Source: Marsupella aquatica (taxonomy: Eukaryota > Marchantiophyta). Taken from it: DNA of 64,000 bases. Under the pieces are notes generated by a model, which was not told the DNA's origin, did not search any database, and saw nothing but the letters and a program-made list of their open reading frames with translations. Location of the stretch: assembly GCA_973895155.1 (NCBI GenBank), contig OZ316891.1, positions 31,930,001-31,994,000 on the forward strand, written 5' to 3'. The position numbers were made by a program, and so were the translations under genes. This document shows, piece after piece, positions 22,675 to 33,513 of the stretch (within the stretch, counting starts at the first letter, position 1; each line of letters starts with the position of its first letter).

Positions 22675-23264
22675 TTCCATGGCAATCTTCATGCTCTGGC
22701 TTTTACTCGAATTCAACATTTTTTTGCATCCAGACATATTTTCATGTAGTTTTATATGACTATACTGTACTTATGTAGTTCATTCCTCATAGTTACGAGA
22801 ATTTAGTTTTCCTCGGTGTGTCCTTCTGGATCACGCTTTCCTCACATACTCCTTGTGGGACGTCAGAGTGCTATACCAGTGAGTCCTACACTTTTGTAAT
22901 TGTGCAACTTCTCGACCATGTAGGTCACTTCTTTTTGTAGAATGATGTATGTACTCGCAAGATCAGGCGATTTTCCCGTTGCCTCTATGATTCGAATATG
23001 GTTTGGAAATAAAAACCTCAGTCTTTGTTTTCATTTGCCATACATTAATGAGATGTTATTTTGCACGTTGGTTATGACTAGACGAATATATTATGATGTC
23101 TAGAGTGCAGTGCATGTGTGATGGGTATGAATAGTGTGTCAGTGATGAGGATGAGGGTTTCCAATTTACTTGTACGAGTAATGTGTTCTGTAGATCCTTT
23201 GGGGTCAAGTGATTATTGACGGGTAACCTCTACAGCCGGTTCCCATCTGGAATCAAAAAGAGTA
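22675..23264. other. 3' flank of the preceding gene
   Basis: AT-rich sequence without a supported gene. AATAAA occurs at about 23007 (GGAAATAAAAACC) and could serve as a poly(A) signal. Confidence 0.3.
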
Positions 23265-23480
23265 ATGAGTGGCACTAGAGGCGTCGGAACCCCACTCTTT
23301 GGGGATTGTGTGTGTAAATTCTGCTGGGACCAAAAAAGACTATATGTGTAGCTAGAGGGGGGTGGCCTCTGAACCCCACTTTTGGGGATGATGTGTGTTC
23401 AAAAGCTTGGGGTGAGTTTCGAACCCGGCATCTGAGGTGGCCGACATTCTTTCCCTCTACCAGTAGCCCAGGGACTGCAG
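23265..23480 (-). mobile_element. tRNA-derived SINE
   Basis: On the minus strand GGGCTACTGGTAGAGGGAAA (box A) is followed about 35 bases later by CCGGGTTCGAAACTC (box B). The body contains CCCCAAAAGTGGGGTTCAGA, repeated in diverged form at about 23290 (CCCCAAAGAGTGGGGTTCCG). The tail is T-rich. The same body motif occurs beside another box B at 31095-31170. Confidence 0.65.
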
Positions 23481-24496
23481 GATCAGGGTTTTTAGACTCT
23501 TTGAACCTCTTAGGTTCTCCGCCAAGGTTGTCAAGGTGATCTTTCATTTTTAGGGGCTTTAGGCTGCTGCCACGTTAGCCTTTGTGGCCTTGATTATATC
23601 TCATTAAAACTAGATTGTATTTATACATACGGTCTTTAAGATTTTTTCCTCGGGGTTTGCCCTGTGCAAGTTACAACTTCAGATCTTAACACGGTCGTGA
23701 TGCATTAGGTCTTGCTAAAGTCTGTTTAATCAATGTTTCGTTCCTTAACAAACAGCTAAAGACCTGGGTACATTGTGACACCAACAACCATGCACCCAAA
23801 TGACACTCCGCAATCATAAAATGACAACAGAGTGACACATTTGGAATACCAACACTTTCACGACAATCACACGACCAAGGGCACGACCACGGGCACGGCC
23901 AATGGACCCCACCCAATTGGTTCTCCCATTTCCTTGACATTACTTGGAATTATATTTTCTACCCCAAAGCTCATAGTGTCTCTTGCTCATAAGATAATGA
24001 TTTTTCTTTGCATACACTTCTATTTGCTTTTGCCCAAGTTCAATTTTGTGTCTCTTCTCTAGCTCTGAGAGTATTTTCTGTCTTGCCTCAACACCATTAC
24101 ACCTTGGCCTGGGCCTGGCCTCTCACCCCAACTCCAACCGCAAGTATTCTTGCATTGGACTCCCCTTTTTTGTGGGGTCCAAGCTCTCCTCTCCCTCCCT
24201 TTGCCCCATGGAATGACAATCTATCTTTTGACTCTTTGTTCCGCTTGCAACAGCCTTCCTGATAACTACAAGTGGAGGGGGAGAGGAGGAAATGGAAGAG
24301 GTGGAGCAAGAATGAGGTAGAACAGGGAAGGGAGGAGGGCTATAATAATTGAAAAAATAGACATAAATTAAGTGAAAATCCCCTTTCCCATCCACTGAAA
24401 GGTTTCTTGCTCCTTATTTGGATTTCAAACTTCAATTTTATTTTCGAATTCCTTGAAGTTTCTCATTCCTGACCTCCCCTGCTGACCTCACATCCC
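23481..24496. other. Unassigned
   Basis: No gene supported. Composition switches between AT-rich and C/T-rich. Frames at 24008-24395 on both strands overlap each other and show no domain. Confidence 0.35.
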
Positions 24497-24600
24497 AATC
24501 ACAAACCATGTTTGCCTCACCTCAACATCTTGCCCTCACCTCAAAATCTTGCCCTCACTCGAAATGTTTCGTGCAACGCGCGGGCATGGGGCTTGTATCC
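24497..24600 (+). mobile_element. Helitron 3' remnant with minisatellite
   Basis: Plus-strand CTCAACATCTTGCCCTCACC units (the inverted minisatellite) lead into GTGCAACGCGCGGGCATGG, a variant of the Helitron hairpin. The terminal tetranucleotide reads CTTG rather than CTRR, so this is a diverged or truncated copy. Confidence 0.45.
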
Positions 24601-24939
24601 CATAAAGGGATACCCCTGGTCCTTAACTTTATACGTCCCGTAGAGGGTGGAGGGTGTATAGACTGTATGAGCACGGTGCATTTATTTTGACAGGGACATC
24701 CAATCCAGATTCCAGCCCGGACTACAAGCTTAGTCGTGCTAATAATGTAGAACAGTCATAGTTATTGTGCCGATTCCGGCTGTGTTGCTATCATTGTACA
24801 GTTGGATGTCCCTTTACTGGCACTACACGTGTCAGTAGTTAAAAATACCGCAAACAGGATCCAGCCGTCCAAGGCTACGATCTACAGCAGTAGTAGTGGC
24901 AAATCCTCCAGGCTGGCCACTTGGGGCATCACTTGACTT

Positions 24940-25500
24940 ATTCAGGGAGACGCTTCCCTCATTCCCTGCTTTGTCTTTCAAATATGCACCTCAATTTATT
25001 TATGGCTACCATTCCAAGGAAATATGCACCTCGATTTTCCCCCGCATCCCACCGGAATGCTCTCCCCATTTCAGTTCCAGGCCAGCCCCGTTTTTGGGTT
25101 CCGGTTCAGTTTTGAGGAGGGCACAGATTTTGTTAGTACATTCCAATGCTCGACTGTTCTAACCTATTCAAAAATAATGTAAAACTAGCTATTTTAAATA
25201 ATTCTAAAATTTTAAAAGTCAATGAGCATTGAGAATTGATGCCATAAGTAGTGTTTGACCTAGTGGTATTGGAGCTCAGTTGAGACTACAAGGTGGTGTG
25301 TTCAAGGCACATAACGTGCATGGAAAGGTCTAATTGTACTTGAAAATGGAAATGGTAAAATGAGATATATATGGGGAGTTCAAGTAATGTGGAGATAGAA
25401 AAAATGGGGGAGAGCATTCCGGTGGGATGTGGGGGACAATCGAGGTGCATAATTGAATGACAAAGCAGGGAAAGTGTCGCCCTGCATCTTTTGACTGGGG
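24940..25500. repeat. Inverted repeat with ~100-bp arms
   Basis: The left arm (24950-25072) and the reverse complement of the right arm (25405-25490) share TTCCCTGCTTTGTC, TATGCACCTCGATT and CATCCCACCGGAATGCTCTC. The left arm has an extra internal duplication of the TATGCACCTC block. The loop of about 330 bp contains a SINE-like head. Confidence 0.7.
25240..25330 (+). mobile_element. tRNA-derived SINE head
   Basis: TTGACCTAGTGGTATTGGAG (box A) and GTGTGTTCAAGGCAC (box B, about 40 bases further) are in Pol III promoter order. The 3' part is AT-rich. It lies in the loop of the inverted repeat around it. Confidence 0.5.
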
Positions 25501-25761
25501 GTGAGTGAAATAGTGCGGGTGAAAATAGGGGGGAGGAGCCGGAAGCCTAAGGCAGAAGCGCCTCCAAGGCATGGTCCGATTGCGTTTAGTTTGGCGGCTG
25601 TCCGGGCAGAATTGCAAAGGGCCAAAGCCACCATAGCCGATCATGAGGCTCGAGCGGAAGGGCTACTGGTTAACCTTGAGAAAGTGTCTGGCCTTGTTGC
25701 AGTGCTGAAGGAAAGTGTGGGACCGGGGCCGCTGTACAGTGCCCGTAAATTGGGTGTTTAG
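25501..25761 (+). pseudogene. Coiled-coil gene fragment
   Basis: An 86-codon open frame (no ATG at its start) encodes a basic N-terminus and the heptad-like FSLAAVRAELQRAKATIADH with further Leu/Glu-rich sequence. It ends at TAG within a TTTAGGG motif. It resembles in style the coiled-coil segments of the genes at 3764 and 20449 but I cannot show homology. Upstream exons are not visible. Confidence 0.3.
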
Positions 25762-25934
25762 GGTAATCTCTGCGAGTCCGATAACAAGTTCTCCGAGGAT
25801 TGAACATATGCTGTAGGGTTTAGGGTTTAGGTGAACCTGAACTTGACGACAGATAGACTATAGACGTCAGAGTATGTGTCTCCTAGACGCCAGCCACGGG
25901 GCTTAGCACTGTATTTAGTTCACAGAAGCACATG

Positions 25935-26080
25935 TTTGCTCTACACTATTGTCGTGTGAGTGGCTGCCCCTTGGGCACACATCCATCAGGATTTGTTTTG
26001 GCACATTTTTACTCTTCGGACAGTTTTCAGAACTGATGTGATTCACACACCCTAAACAGAACGAAAGCGGAGAGCAAGTT
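25935..26080 (+). repeat. Interspersed repeat family R, copy 1
   Basis: Shares GTCGTGTGAGTGGCTGCCC and CTGATGTGATTCACACACCC with copies ending at 27010 and 38460. Function unknown; it could be the 3' part of a larger element. Confidence 0.75.
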
Positions 26081-26107
26081 TTCAAATTCCATCTGTTTGT
26101 AACGGCC

Positions 26108-26446
26108 GAGTAAAGTTACATCATCAGTTATCAGTGTTTTCCATTAGTCAACCTGATATCAGTCGCCACGTCATCTTAGAGAGGCCGCCAAGTTGGGGCG
26201 CCGAAAAAAAATGCGAAAAAAAAAACTTTTGCGCATCTCAGCTGCCCCAGCTGAGATCCTTATGCTGATCTCCGCGAGGTCAGCTGAGATTGACTCAATC
26301 TCAGCTGCCCCAGCTGAGATCCTTACGCCGATCTCGGCGAGGTCAGCTGAGATGCGCGAAAGTGCGAAGGCCCTATCTCAGCTGCTCAGCTGAGATTCAG
26401 AAATTTCAAGGCGACCAAACTGATAACTGATGATCCTCGCTACCCC
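26108..26446. mobile_element. MITE, 339 bp, 9-bp TSD GTAACGGCC
   Basis: Flanked by perfect 9-bp direct repeats GTAACGGCC (26099-26107 and 26447-26455). The ends are inverted around ATCATCAGTTATCAGT (26120-26135) and its complement (26420-26435). The centre holds palindromes TCTCAGCTGCCCCAGCTGAG repeated twice about 63 bp apart and a third TCTCAGCTGCTCAGCTGAGA. A 9-bp duplication is typical of Mutator-like elements. There is no coding capacity, so it is a non-autonomous copy. The outermost 12 bp of the ends match poorly. Confidence 0.7.
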
Positions 26447-26734
26447 GTAACGGCCCACAATTTCAGGTTATGGGTCAGGTTATTGGCCAGTCAAGTATTT
26501 GCACTATTTATCCTTGCGGTATGGCATGCTCGGAAGTTTCATGTTTGGAGTTAGGTGTTCCAGTTTAGGATCTGCCCAAACAATCTGTGAGCTACGTCCC
26601 CAATGACTGTCATGCCCAAATTATGACATAATTCATGAACAGAGTTCATCGCATCACGAATGCAATGTACCCCAAAGAAACTAAACGACGTCACGCGGAC
26701 TATCAGTTTGGTGTAATCTGATTTTTGTAGGACA

Positions 26735-27020
26735 CATTGATCCGAATGCATATTCTCCCACAATGTTCAAATTCACCGTGTCGGAAAGTGTGGTGCACAA
26801 CTGTAGTTGTATAGCGACACGAAATGAACTAGTGGCACAGATTGTCATTTTTTCGTGTTATTTGTGTTTTGTCCTGTTCTCTCTAAACTACTGTCGTGTG
26901 AGTGGCTGCCCTTCGGCGTGCATCCACCAGGGTTGTTCCCTGACGTATTTTCTACTTTTGGGACACTTTTCAAAACTGATGTGATTTACACACCCTAAAC
27001 TGAATGAAAGCGTCTCATCA
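26735..27020 (+). repeat. Interspersed repeat family R, copy 2
   Basis: Longer copy starting near CAAATTCACCGTGTCGGAAA and ending with the CTGATGTGATTTACACACCC block. The first part matches 38505-38570 and the second matches 25935-26080 and 38330-38460. Confidence 0.75.
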
Positions 27021-27812
27021 AAATAATTATTGCGGAAGAAGGTCTGCTTGACAAGCCATTTTCGGCGGAATTTTTTTTGGCGGAGCTGGACGGTTGATTG
27101 TTTTTCCCTGTTTTCAGGAATAGTGCTCTTTGTTGGTATTTTACTGCAGTTCCTGTGTTCGGTGTTGCGGATGTTTAAGTTTCCGTTCGAATTTTTGAAA
27201 TTGGTCGGGCTTATGGGGGGGATCATACCCCAAACCCTACACCCTTTTGACTCTTGTTGACAGCTTTGGCTCTTGAGCGTATGGTCTGTGTATTATTTGA
27301 ATTCATGGGCAGAAGTAGGGCTTCACTATGATGGGAGTTGTAGTTTGAAGGTCTGGGGGTTCGGAGGGTTGTGTTCATCATCTGATGAAGTGATGGAGTT
27401 GGGATAGCGTGATGGATATGAGAAGATTTAAACCACGGGAGTCAGACGGATGGAGACAACAACAACAAGATCGTGATCACAAGCCTTCTCCCTAAACTCC
27501 AATTTCAGTGAGTCGAATCGGGAAGACGTTAATTGTCATACATCAAGGGTGGATAGGCGAGGTGAAGGAACGTTGGAATGGGGGAATGGGAGCAAACGGT
27601 TGGAGACAACCTCTACCACTCCGTTACATTCGGGAGTTTATTCAGGACTCCAAATTTATATAGCACCTGGGGTTTTTGAAGAGCTACAACAACCAGAATA
27701 AAGTGGTTCTATGTTTTGAGGGTGTTGTGAATATCAGGAAAGGCGAGCGGAGGAGTGGATTGACTGGACATTTTTGAACCGCCTGCGAATGCACTGTTTG
27801 TCGTAACTGTGA
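27021..27812. other. Unassigned
   Basis: Short frames only, with a CCCTACACCC telomere-like motif at 27233-27244. No domain seen. Confidence 0.3.
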
Positions 27813-28567
27813 TTGACGAGAATTCAGTTAATACTGTTAAGGCTCTTATCGATCTTGTCTTCTCCTCTCATTATAGCCGAGCATAAAGTGCAACGTGCTA
27901 ACCTGGCAAACTTGAATGCAAAATCCCTGTTGATTGAGTATAGGCAGGTGGCTGTAAAGGCCTTCTCCCCTGATTTTGATTTGAAGAAGCTGATTGCATT
28001 CAAATACTTGGTTACATCTCAAATTGCTAAAGCAAATCAACTTCGTTTGTGCATTTTGGATTGGGTGTTTTGGAAGATTGGTAAAGTGACTCAAAGATTT
28101 CTGTGTAATGGGGTTTGATAAGCACCGGTTTATTGTGTTAGTGGAAACTAAACCGTGGTGTGGACATCAACCATTGCATTGTCTTTCCTCTTAGTGACAC
28201 GATTGAGAAAGGTTATATCGAGTTCGATACTGTTGATAAGCAACCTCGGTGCTCACATTGCTTTTCACCAACGCACTCAGCCAGTGGATGCTTTGAAGGA
28301 GGAGATAGTGAGAAGAAAAATCACTTGATATTGAATCAAGGGGCGAGGGACAATTCTTTACGAAAGATTCAGTGTCAGGAGAGGGATCCTCAGTACGGGT
28401 CATGTAATCGGATTACAGTAACACTGGGGCAGACAGTAATCCACATGCACAGGATCATTCTGAGGCACAACCAGTGTGGAAGTCGTGGAAGTCTTCTTCT
28501 AGTCACCCCCTCCAGGTCCATTGACTCAATGACTGCTTTGAAATTGGTTATCTCCATCACAAGCTAA
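27813..28567 (+). pseudogene. LINE ORF1 with CCHC zinc knuckle
   Basis: A first frame (27813-28118) is followed by a frameshift and a second frame (28160-28567). The second carries CSHCFSPTHSASGC, a perfect C-X2-C-X4-H-X4-C zinc knuckle (about 28249-28290). The preceding IEKGYIEFDTVDKQPRC matches the layout of plant LINE ORF1 proteins, where a strand-rich segment precedes the knuckle. Such proteins bind the element's RNA. Frameshift and early stop make it non-functional. Confidence 0.6.
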
Positions 28568-29056
28568 TCGGACTATATTCACGAAAAGAAGGATCGCTCG
28601 GAGAATAAAGAGGAGGTAGTGAAGGGGAAAGCTGTGTCTGTATCTGACAATTCGGAGCTGGAAACACTGTTGGGGTCCCGGGAGAACTTTAGGGTGGAAA
28701 ATCTGGACTCACAATCATTATTGGGAGATGCTAGGGCTACTCCTGGTGATAACCAGAAGGGTAACTACCAATTTCTTCAATCTGGCTGAAGAAGAAGATC
28801 GTATTCAAACGGCGTATCTAAAAGATCAGGAGGTGGCTTTACAGAAGTGACAGGTGACGAAAATCAATCGATGAAACAAACAATTGGCTCCGACAAAAAA
28901 TTTGAAGAAGAAAAGTAGCGATGATAAGGTCTGCTTCATACCTCTTGGCCTCTCATATCTCATACTACAGTAGATTCTCAAGGGAGTTTTTGATCGTATT
29001 GTGGTGGAGCCGTGGTCGTTTGCAGTGGGGTTCTTGGGTAATCTCAACAAGTTTAG

Positions 29057-29218
29057 ATGAAGCTTCACATCGTTTCACACAATGTGCAGGGTGTATGCGT
29101 TATTTCTAAAGTTTGCTTAATATTCATCCATGCTTTCGTACCAGATTTGGAAGGAGGCAGACTTATTTTTCTGTCCTGCTACAGATGGTCATGGGAATGG
29201 GATAACTGCACCACAGAA
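29057..29218 (+). pseudogene. LINE ORF2 endonuclease N-terminus
   Basis: The frame opens MKLHIVSHNVQGV, matching the N-terminal strand of AP-type LINE endonucleases that holds the catalytic Asn. It ends at TAA after 53 codons. The Glu of the next catalytic motif and the remainder are not present. Confidence 0.55.
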
Positions 29219-29490
29219 TAAATAATCACCACTAATAGATCTGGATTCCTTATTCACATGTAATCTCAAGACCATTGAAGATCACAAAGGGAGAATACCG
29301 TTGAAACTGAACAAAGGGAATTTCATATTCAAAAGTTTAAAACGGAAATACATGTCATCTTCCACGGACACAACCACGAACGGCAGCAGCTAATGTCGTC
29401 ATCTTACCTACAAACTATGGTTGGTGAAACAGATCCCTATACTGAAAAACACAGACACTTGTCGAAACGAGCTCAAAATCCATCTTTCAT

Positions 29491-30739
29491 CTAAAAAAAT
29501 TCCCATGGACCTTGCGAATAATCGGCAGGGTGTGCCACAGTTAGTGGTTGAGGTGCACTACATCCCACTGTCACAATTTCCTCGTTGACCTTCCAAGCTT
29601 CACCAGGTTCAATGTTAGGCTGCTTGTTTTTGTTGTAGACGCATCCAGGGGCAAGTACAGGCTGATCGGTAATGGGGGATGTCTGCTTCGACCGCTTGCG
29701 CTTCATCATAGCAGGGGCTTGAATGGCATGGTGTCGTGACCTGACAGGTGCACACCCACCAGTGGGTTCTTCATTCCTCCGTTGTTCCCTAGTTCCGTCA
29801 GTGGCTTTTGATGTTGGGAAGTTGGTGTGGTGCGCTCGTATGCGCTCAGGGTCATTGGGTGGCAAGTAGGGCCTTTGAGCGTGGTCATACTCCTGCTCTT
29901 CGGGCCCATCAGAGTCGTCATGAATATCCATCTCGAGATGTCCCTGCACGAATGTATGTACAGGAAATCCATATGTCAGCAAATTAAGGCCTTCCGTAAG
30001 TCGTTGGGTTTCCGAAACATCAGGCTACAAATGAAATACTGGAAATGCTTGTAGACGGTACTTTCGCAACTGATTCATCATGGGTGAATGACAAAGCTCG
30101 ATTTGCTTTGTATACATCATCCCTAATCTGCTGTAGCCATGACACTTTGTGCTTTTGTTTCCATATTTCATAACTTGTTTTGGCAGCGGCCCTCTCCTCC
30201 ATATGTTCATCAGAGTGCTCCCACTGCAACAGCCTTTGTTTGGCATCAATCCACAACAGCGCAAGCTGAGAGTGCTCCCTAAGACACTGTTTTGTGCCTT
30301 CGTCCATGTCCTCGAACCATTTCGATGTAATGAGGCCCAAAGCACCCAAATGGACCTTCAGGCCGAGGTCATTGAAATATGCTTGGCTGCACATTGGCTC
30401 GTCACTGCCAATGTTTGACTCACGCCACCTCTGTACCCATTCACTGACAGTGTTACCCGTTGCGGCCTTTTGAATCAAAGCCCTTACTGTTCGACATTGC
30501 ACCTCATCCAACAAGCAATCCCAGGCAACCATGTTCATCTCTGGAATGACAGCGTGTTTCATCAGTTCTATCAAAGGAGGTGGACTGCCAAAGTCAGAGG
30601 GCGATGCCTTCATGTTATGCATGAGCTTGGCATTTTCATTGAGGCTGGTCCTAACGGAGGTCTTCCGAATGTTCCAAATATCCTTCACTCGGGCAGTGAA
30701 AGGATAATAATGCCAGAAATATGGATTCATTGTTACCAA
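29491..30739 (-). CDS. Two-exon hypothetical protein, ~376 aa
   Basis: Proposed exons 30739-30062 and 29943-29491 with a 118-bp phase-0 intron (donor GCGAAA|GTACCG, acceptor TTCGTGCAG|GGACAT). Both exons are open in the joined frame and the unspliced frame stops soon after the donor. The first codon of the open stretch is TTG; an ATG lies three codons on (30730) and may be the start, or an acceptor just upstream may bring another exon. The N-terminal 226 residues are Trp-rich and helical-looking (WVQRWRESN, IWKQKHKVSWLQQIRDD). The C-terminal 150 residues are polar, Pro-rich and probably disordered, with a basic MMKRKRSK nuclear-signal-like stretch. I do not recognise the family; transposon origin is possible. 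Neither exon shows internal stops, unlike the transposon relics around it. Confidence 0.45.
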
Positions 30740-31017
30740 CTTATTGAAAGACTCTCCGGAAGATAGGATACAATTGACAGTCGAGTGAGGCAGCTACATT
30801 CGATTTGTCATGAAGCAGTCGACAACAACAATGCAGACCCAGAGATACATCGAGACTCTTAATACCTCCTCAACACCTCACAGAGTACCTAAGCAACACA
30901 AATTCATCATCATTATTCACAGCGTCCGCCTTTCCCCGTACCTTGGCGCGCATTCAACATGGAGGACCTACTCATTAGTACACAAGTAGTACTCGCAAGG
31001 CAAGAGATCCCGATTCG
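30740..31017. other. Unassigned short gap
   Basis: Nothing recognised between the 5' side of the minus-strand gene and the repeat at 31018. Confidence 0.3.
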
Positions 31018-31235
31018 CGATGAAAGGCAATCTCGAGGCTCATTATGAGCCTCGAGTACACACCTGCCTTTTACATATTTTTTCGAATGTTAATAGCGTG
31101 AATGATCCCCACTTTTTGGGTGGGGTGAATGTTAAAATGCATTCTTTGATACAACCAATTCGAACCTGGGACCTCCTCATCCCTACCATTGAGTCTCTCC
31201 ACAATTATACTCGAGATTGAGTTTCGTCCTTAATA
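31018..31235 (-). mobile_element. SINE-like head inside short inverted ends
   Basis: Inverted copies of CAATCTCGAG lie at 31027-31036 and 31210-31219, with GATGAAAGG / GACGAAACT just outside. Between them the minus strand reads CAATGGTAGGGATGAGG (box A-like) and CCCAGGTTCGAATTGG (box B). A CCCAAAAAGTGGGGATCA body motif shared with the SINE at 23265-23480 follows. The TCGAGATTGCCTTTCG-type end also occurs at 32690 and 45430. Confidence 0.5.
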
Positions 31236-31619
31236 GATCCCGGGGCCAAACACTCTGAAATATTCAGATGGACACAAACAAAAGTTTGGGAGGGAGAATG
31301 AAGTGCATTATATAGCATGTTCATCCTGGAACATGTTTTGTTTTTTCGTCTTGTATATATGTAATTCATTTAAATAGGGAGATGTAAATATATCTACAAC
31401 TATAATAAGGGATCCCACCTTTTTTCGTCCTTGGTCACCATACAAAAAAGCTTCTGGGCGGGAAATATCCACAGCCGTTGGATTTGATTACATGTTTTTG
31501 CTCACCATTGATGAGAGAAATGTACACCCCTATCACATATTTGCTTCCCGCTGCCCCATAATGCCCCCGGCCAATCCCTATGGGCTTGTATGCACTTAAA
31601 ATCACATTATGACCAAGAA

Positions 31620-32330
31620 AGTACAAAGTACTAAAGAGTTGAGTTGTGCACAAATTCATTTGAGAAAAAAGAGAATTCACTAAAGACTGATTGAAAAGGA
31701 AAGATAAAACCTTTATGAGGAGAGCCAAATACATTCAAAATACTCTAAGTTCACTAAAATTAAGTTAATGCAAATGATCTACCTTGTTAAGGCACATTAA
31801 AGTCAAAATACTTGACACAAAATATGAATGAAACAAAATCTGTAAAATTATAGCAGCTTCATAACAGTCTTGAATCCATCTAGAATGAAACTGCTATAAT
31901 GGTGAATCCATCTTCCAGTATTTTGTCTTCTTCAAACTTATTTTCTTCTGTATTTTAATTCAATGTGACTTACCAAGGTGCATCCCTTGTATACTTTAAA
32001 TTTTGAATTTAATCTGGCACCCCTGTAAATTTTTCATTATTAGATATACTTTTGATCATCCACCCCCTTTAACAACGCTCACGGAAGTTCTAGCCATTAG
32101 TCAAGAATAAATGATCTAATTAAAGTGCACTCCTCATGTCTTTAAGTTCTACTCATGGGCTTGTGTCGTACATTTATGGTTTTAATTCATTTGAGTGTCA
32201 TTTCCTAAGATAAGTACATAAGTATCTTTACTGGTGTATAGTATGTGCAGACCCAATACCATAGACTTAAATTTTTCTTGTTCATTGTTACTTTTCTTTA
32301 CATGTGTACCTTTATTCTTGTACCTTATGT
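31620..32330. repeat. Foldback repeat, smaller copy
   Basis: The left arm (31660-31870, with CCTTTATGAGGAGAGCCAAA and TACCTTGTTAAGGCACATTA) and the opposite-sense right arm (31950-32170, CTTACCAAGGTGCATCCCTT) are diverged inverted copies. Both are related to the arms of the 41.5-43.9 kb repeat. Intervening DNA is AT-rich. Confidence 0.55.
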
Positions 32331-32700
32331 GCCCAACTTTTCAATGTCACGCTTCCTAATCAATGTCCTATTTATATTTGCCACAAAAAATTAGATCACC
32401 TGTATTTCACTAAAAAACTTAACCCTAAACCCCTTTTTAGTGAAATACATATGTTAGAGGACAACATAACTTTTCATGTTCCAGGATGAGTATGCTATTG
32501 AAACTGAAATACAACGAAACCGTGCAAGAAAACTGTCTGTCATCCCAAATGTCACATTCAAAGTTAATTTTCAAAGCACAAAATTCGCTGCGTTGTACGG
32601 TGGAGGACTGAAGACAAAGACCACGGTGGATGCTCTCAAGATTTCTGTAACGGTGCTCCGTACGGGGTTAATAAAGGCTAATCGCATTGATTAGCCTCGA

Positions 32701-32976
32701 TGTTGCCTTTCGTTCTTAATTAATTGGTAGGCCACAGTCCAATGTGGTAGGCCACCGTCCTAAATTAGTTACCTAAATTAGACCCTGAGGTGAGCTATGT
32801 TATAGGGTAGGCACATGTGAGGGAATGTGTAGCATGAGAGAATACACAATATTCTTGTTTGACTTGACCAAGGATCCAAGGGGATGCCACTCCATGTATT
32901 TTAAACCCTAAACCCCTCACTACTCAATGTCATATACACCGGATTTCCATGTTCTTGGGCTCGTGGATTTTTAACA
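32701..32976 (+). other. Probable 5' LTR end of the copia element
   Basis: The boundary at 32976 (...TTTTTAACA) directly precedes a primer-binding site, as an LTR 3' end should. The upstream limit is a guess (TGTTGCC at 32701) because no matching 3' LTR exists in the window. A CCCTAAACCCCTC motif lies inside at 32908-32920. Confidence 0.4.
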
Positions 32977-32989
32977 TGGTATAAGAGCC
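32977..32989 (+). promoter_or_regulatory. Primer-binding site
   Basis: TGGTATAAGAGCC abuts the putative LTR end and differs by one base from the common plant copia site TGGTATCAGAGC, complementary to initiator Met tRNA. It primes minus-strand DNA synthesis. Confidence 0.7.
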
Positions 32990-33513
32990 TTGTTGCATTA
33001 CTTCTGAATTGTGGGACTTCATATTAATTTCTTTTGAGGAGAGGATAGTTGGTCTAGAGAGAAGATTCCCCTCTAGAACTACTTTAATCAAATTTGAAGA
33101 AATTAAAATTGGACTCAATTCCCTACCAATTGATGAGAAAAGTTTTTGGGAGCAAGCTACGTCGGGCAGCAAGACATTTTTTTTGTTTGGGGGGGGGGGG
33201 CAGTTGAGACCAAATCTAAGCATGATTAGAGGGCATTTCAGATGGAGCAGAGTTTGTTCAATTTACTTTTTGGGAGAGAGGGTGCTTGATCTCAAATTTG
33301 GTTTTTTGGCATTGTGAAGAATGTGACAAGGCAGATGCAACAGAGAGCGCGCGTTCTGAGTAGGTCATCTGCGGTGAGCAACAATACAAGTGTTCTATTG
33401 TGAATGCAGTGCTTCTTGCAGTGGTCAAGAAGATTTCTTGCGGTGGCAAGAAGATTATTGGATAGTGATCCAGTCAAAGGTTTTGGTCCCTTTCTATTGA
33501 GCAGCAGCTCAAC

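Larger units (their letters stand above)
27813..29218 (+). mobile_element. Truncated L1-like LINE, plus strand
   Basis: A zinc-knuckle ORF1 remnant (27813-28567) and the first codons of an ORF2 endonuclease (29057-29218) lie in the usual order. Everything downstream, including the reverse transcriptase, is missing. It differs from the 5.6-7.4 kb LINE in the parts preserved. Confidence 0.6.

Noticed and set aside
23400-23480. Possible tRNA gene (GGTTCGA box)
   Set aside because: Box A and box B are present but no acceptor stem or anticodon arm closes, and the body continues as a SINE.
33190-33202. Long G run, and a C run near 17780
   Set aside because: Simple homopolymers, likely slippage or assembly noise; no associated structure seen.
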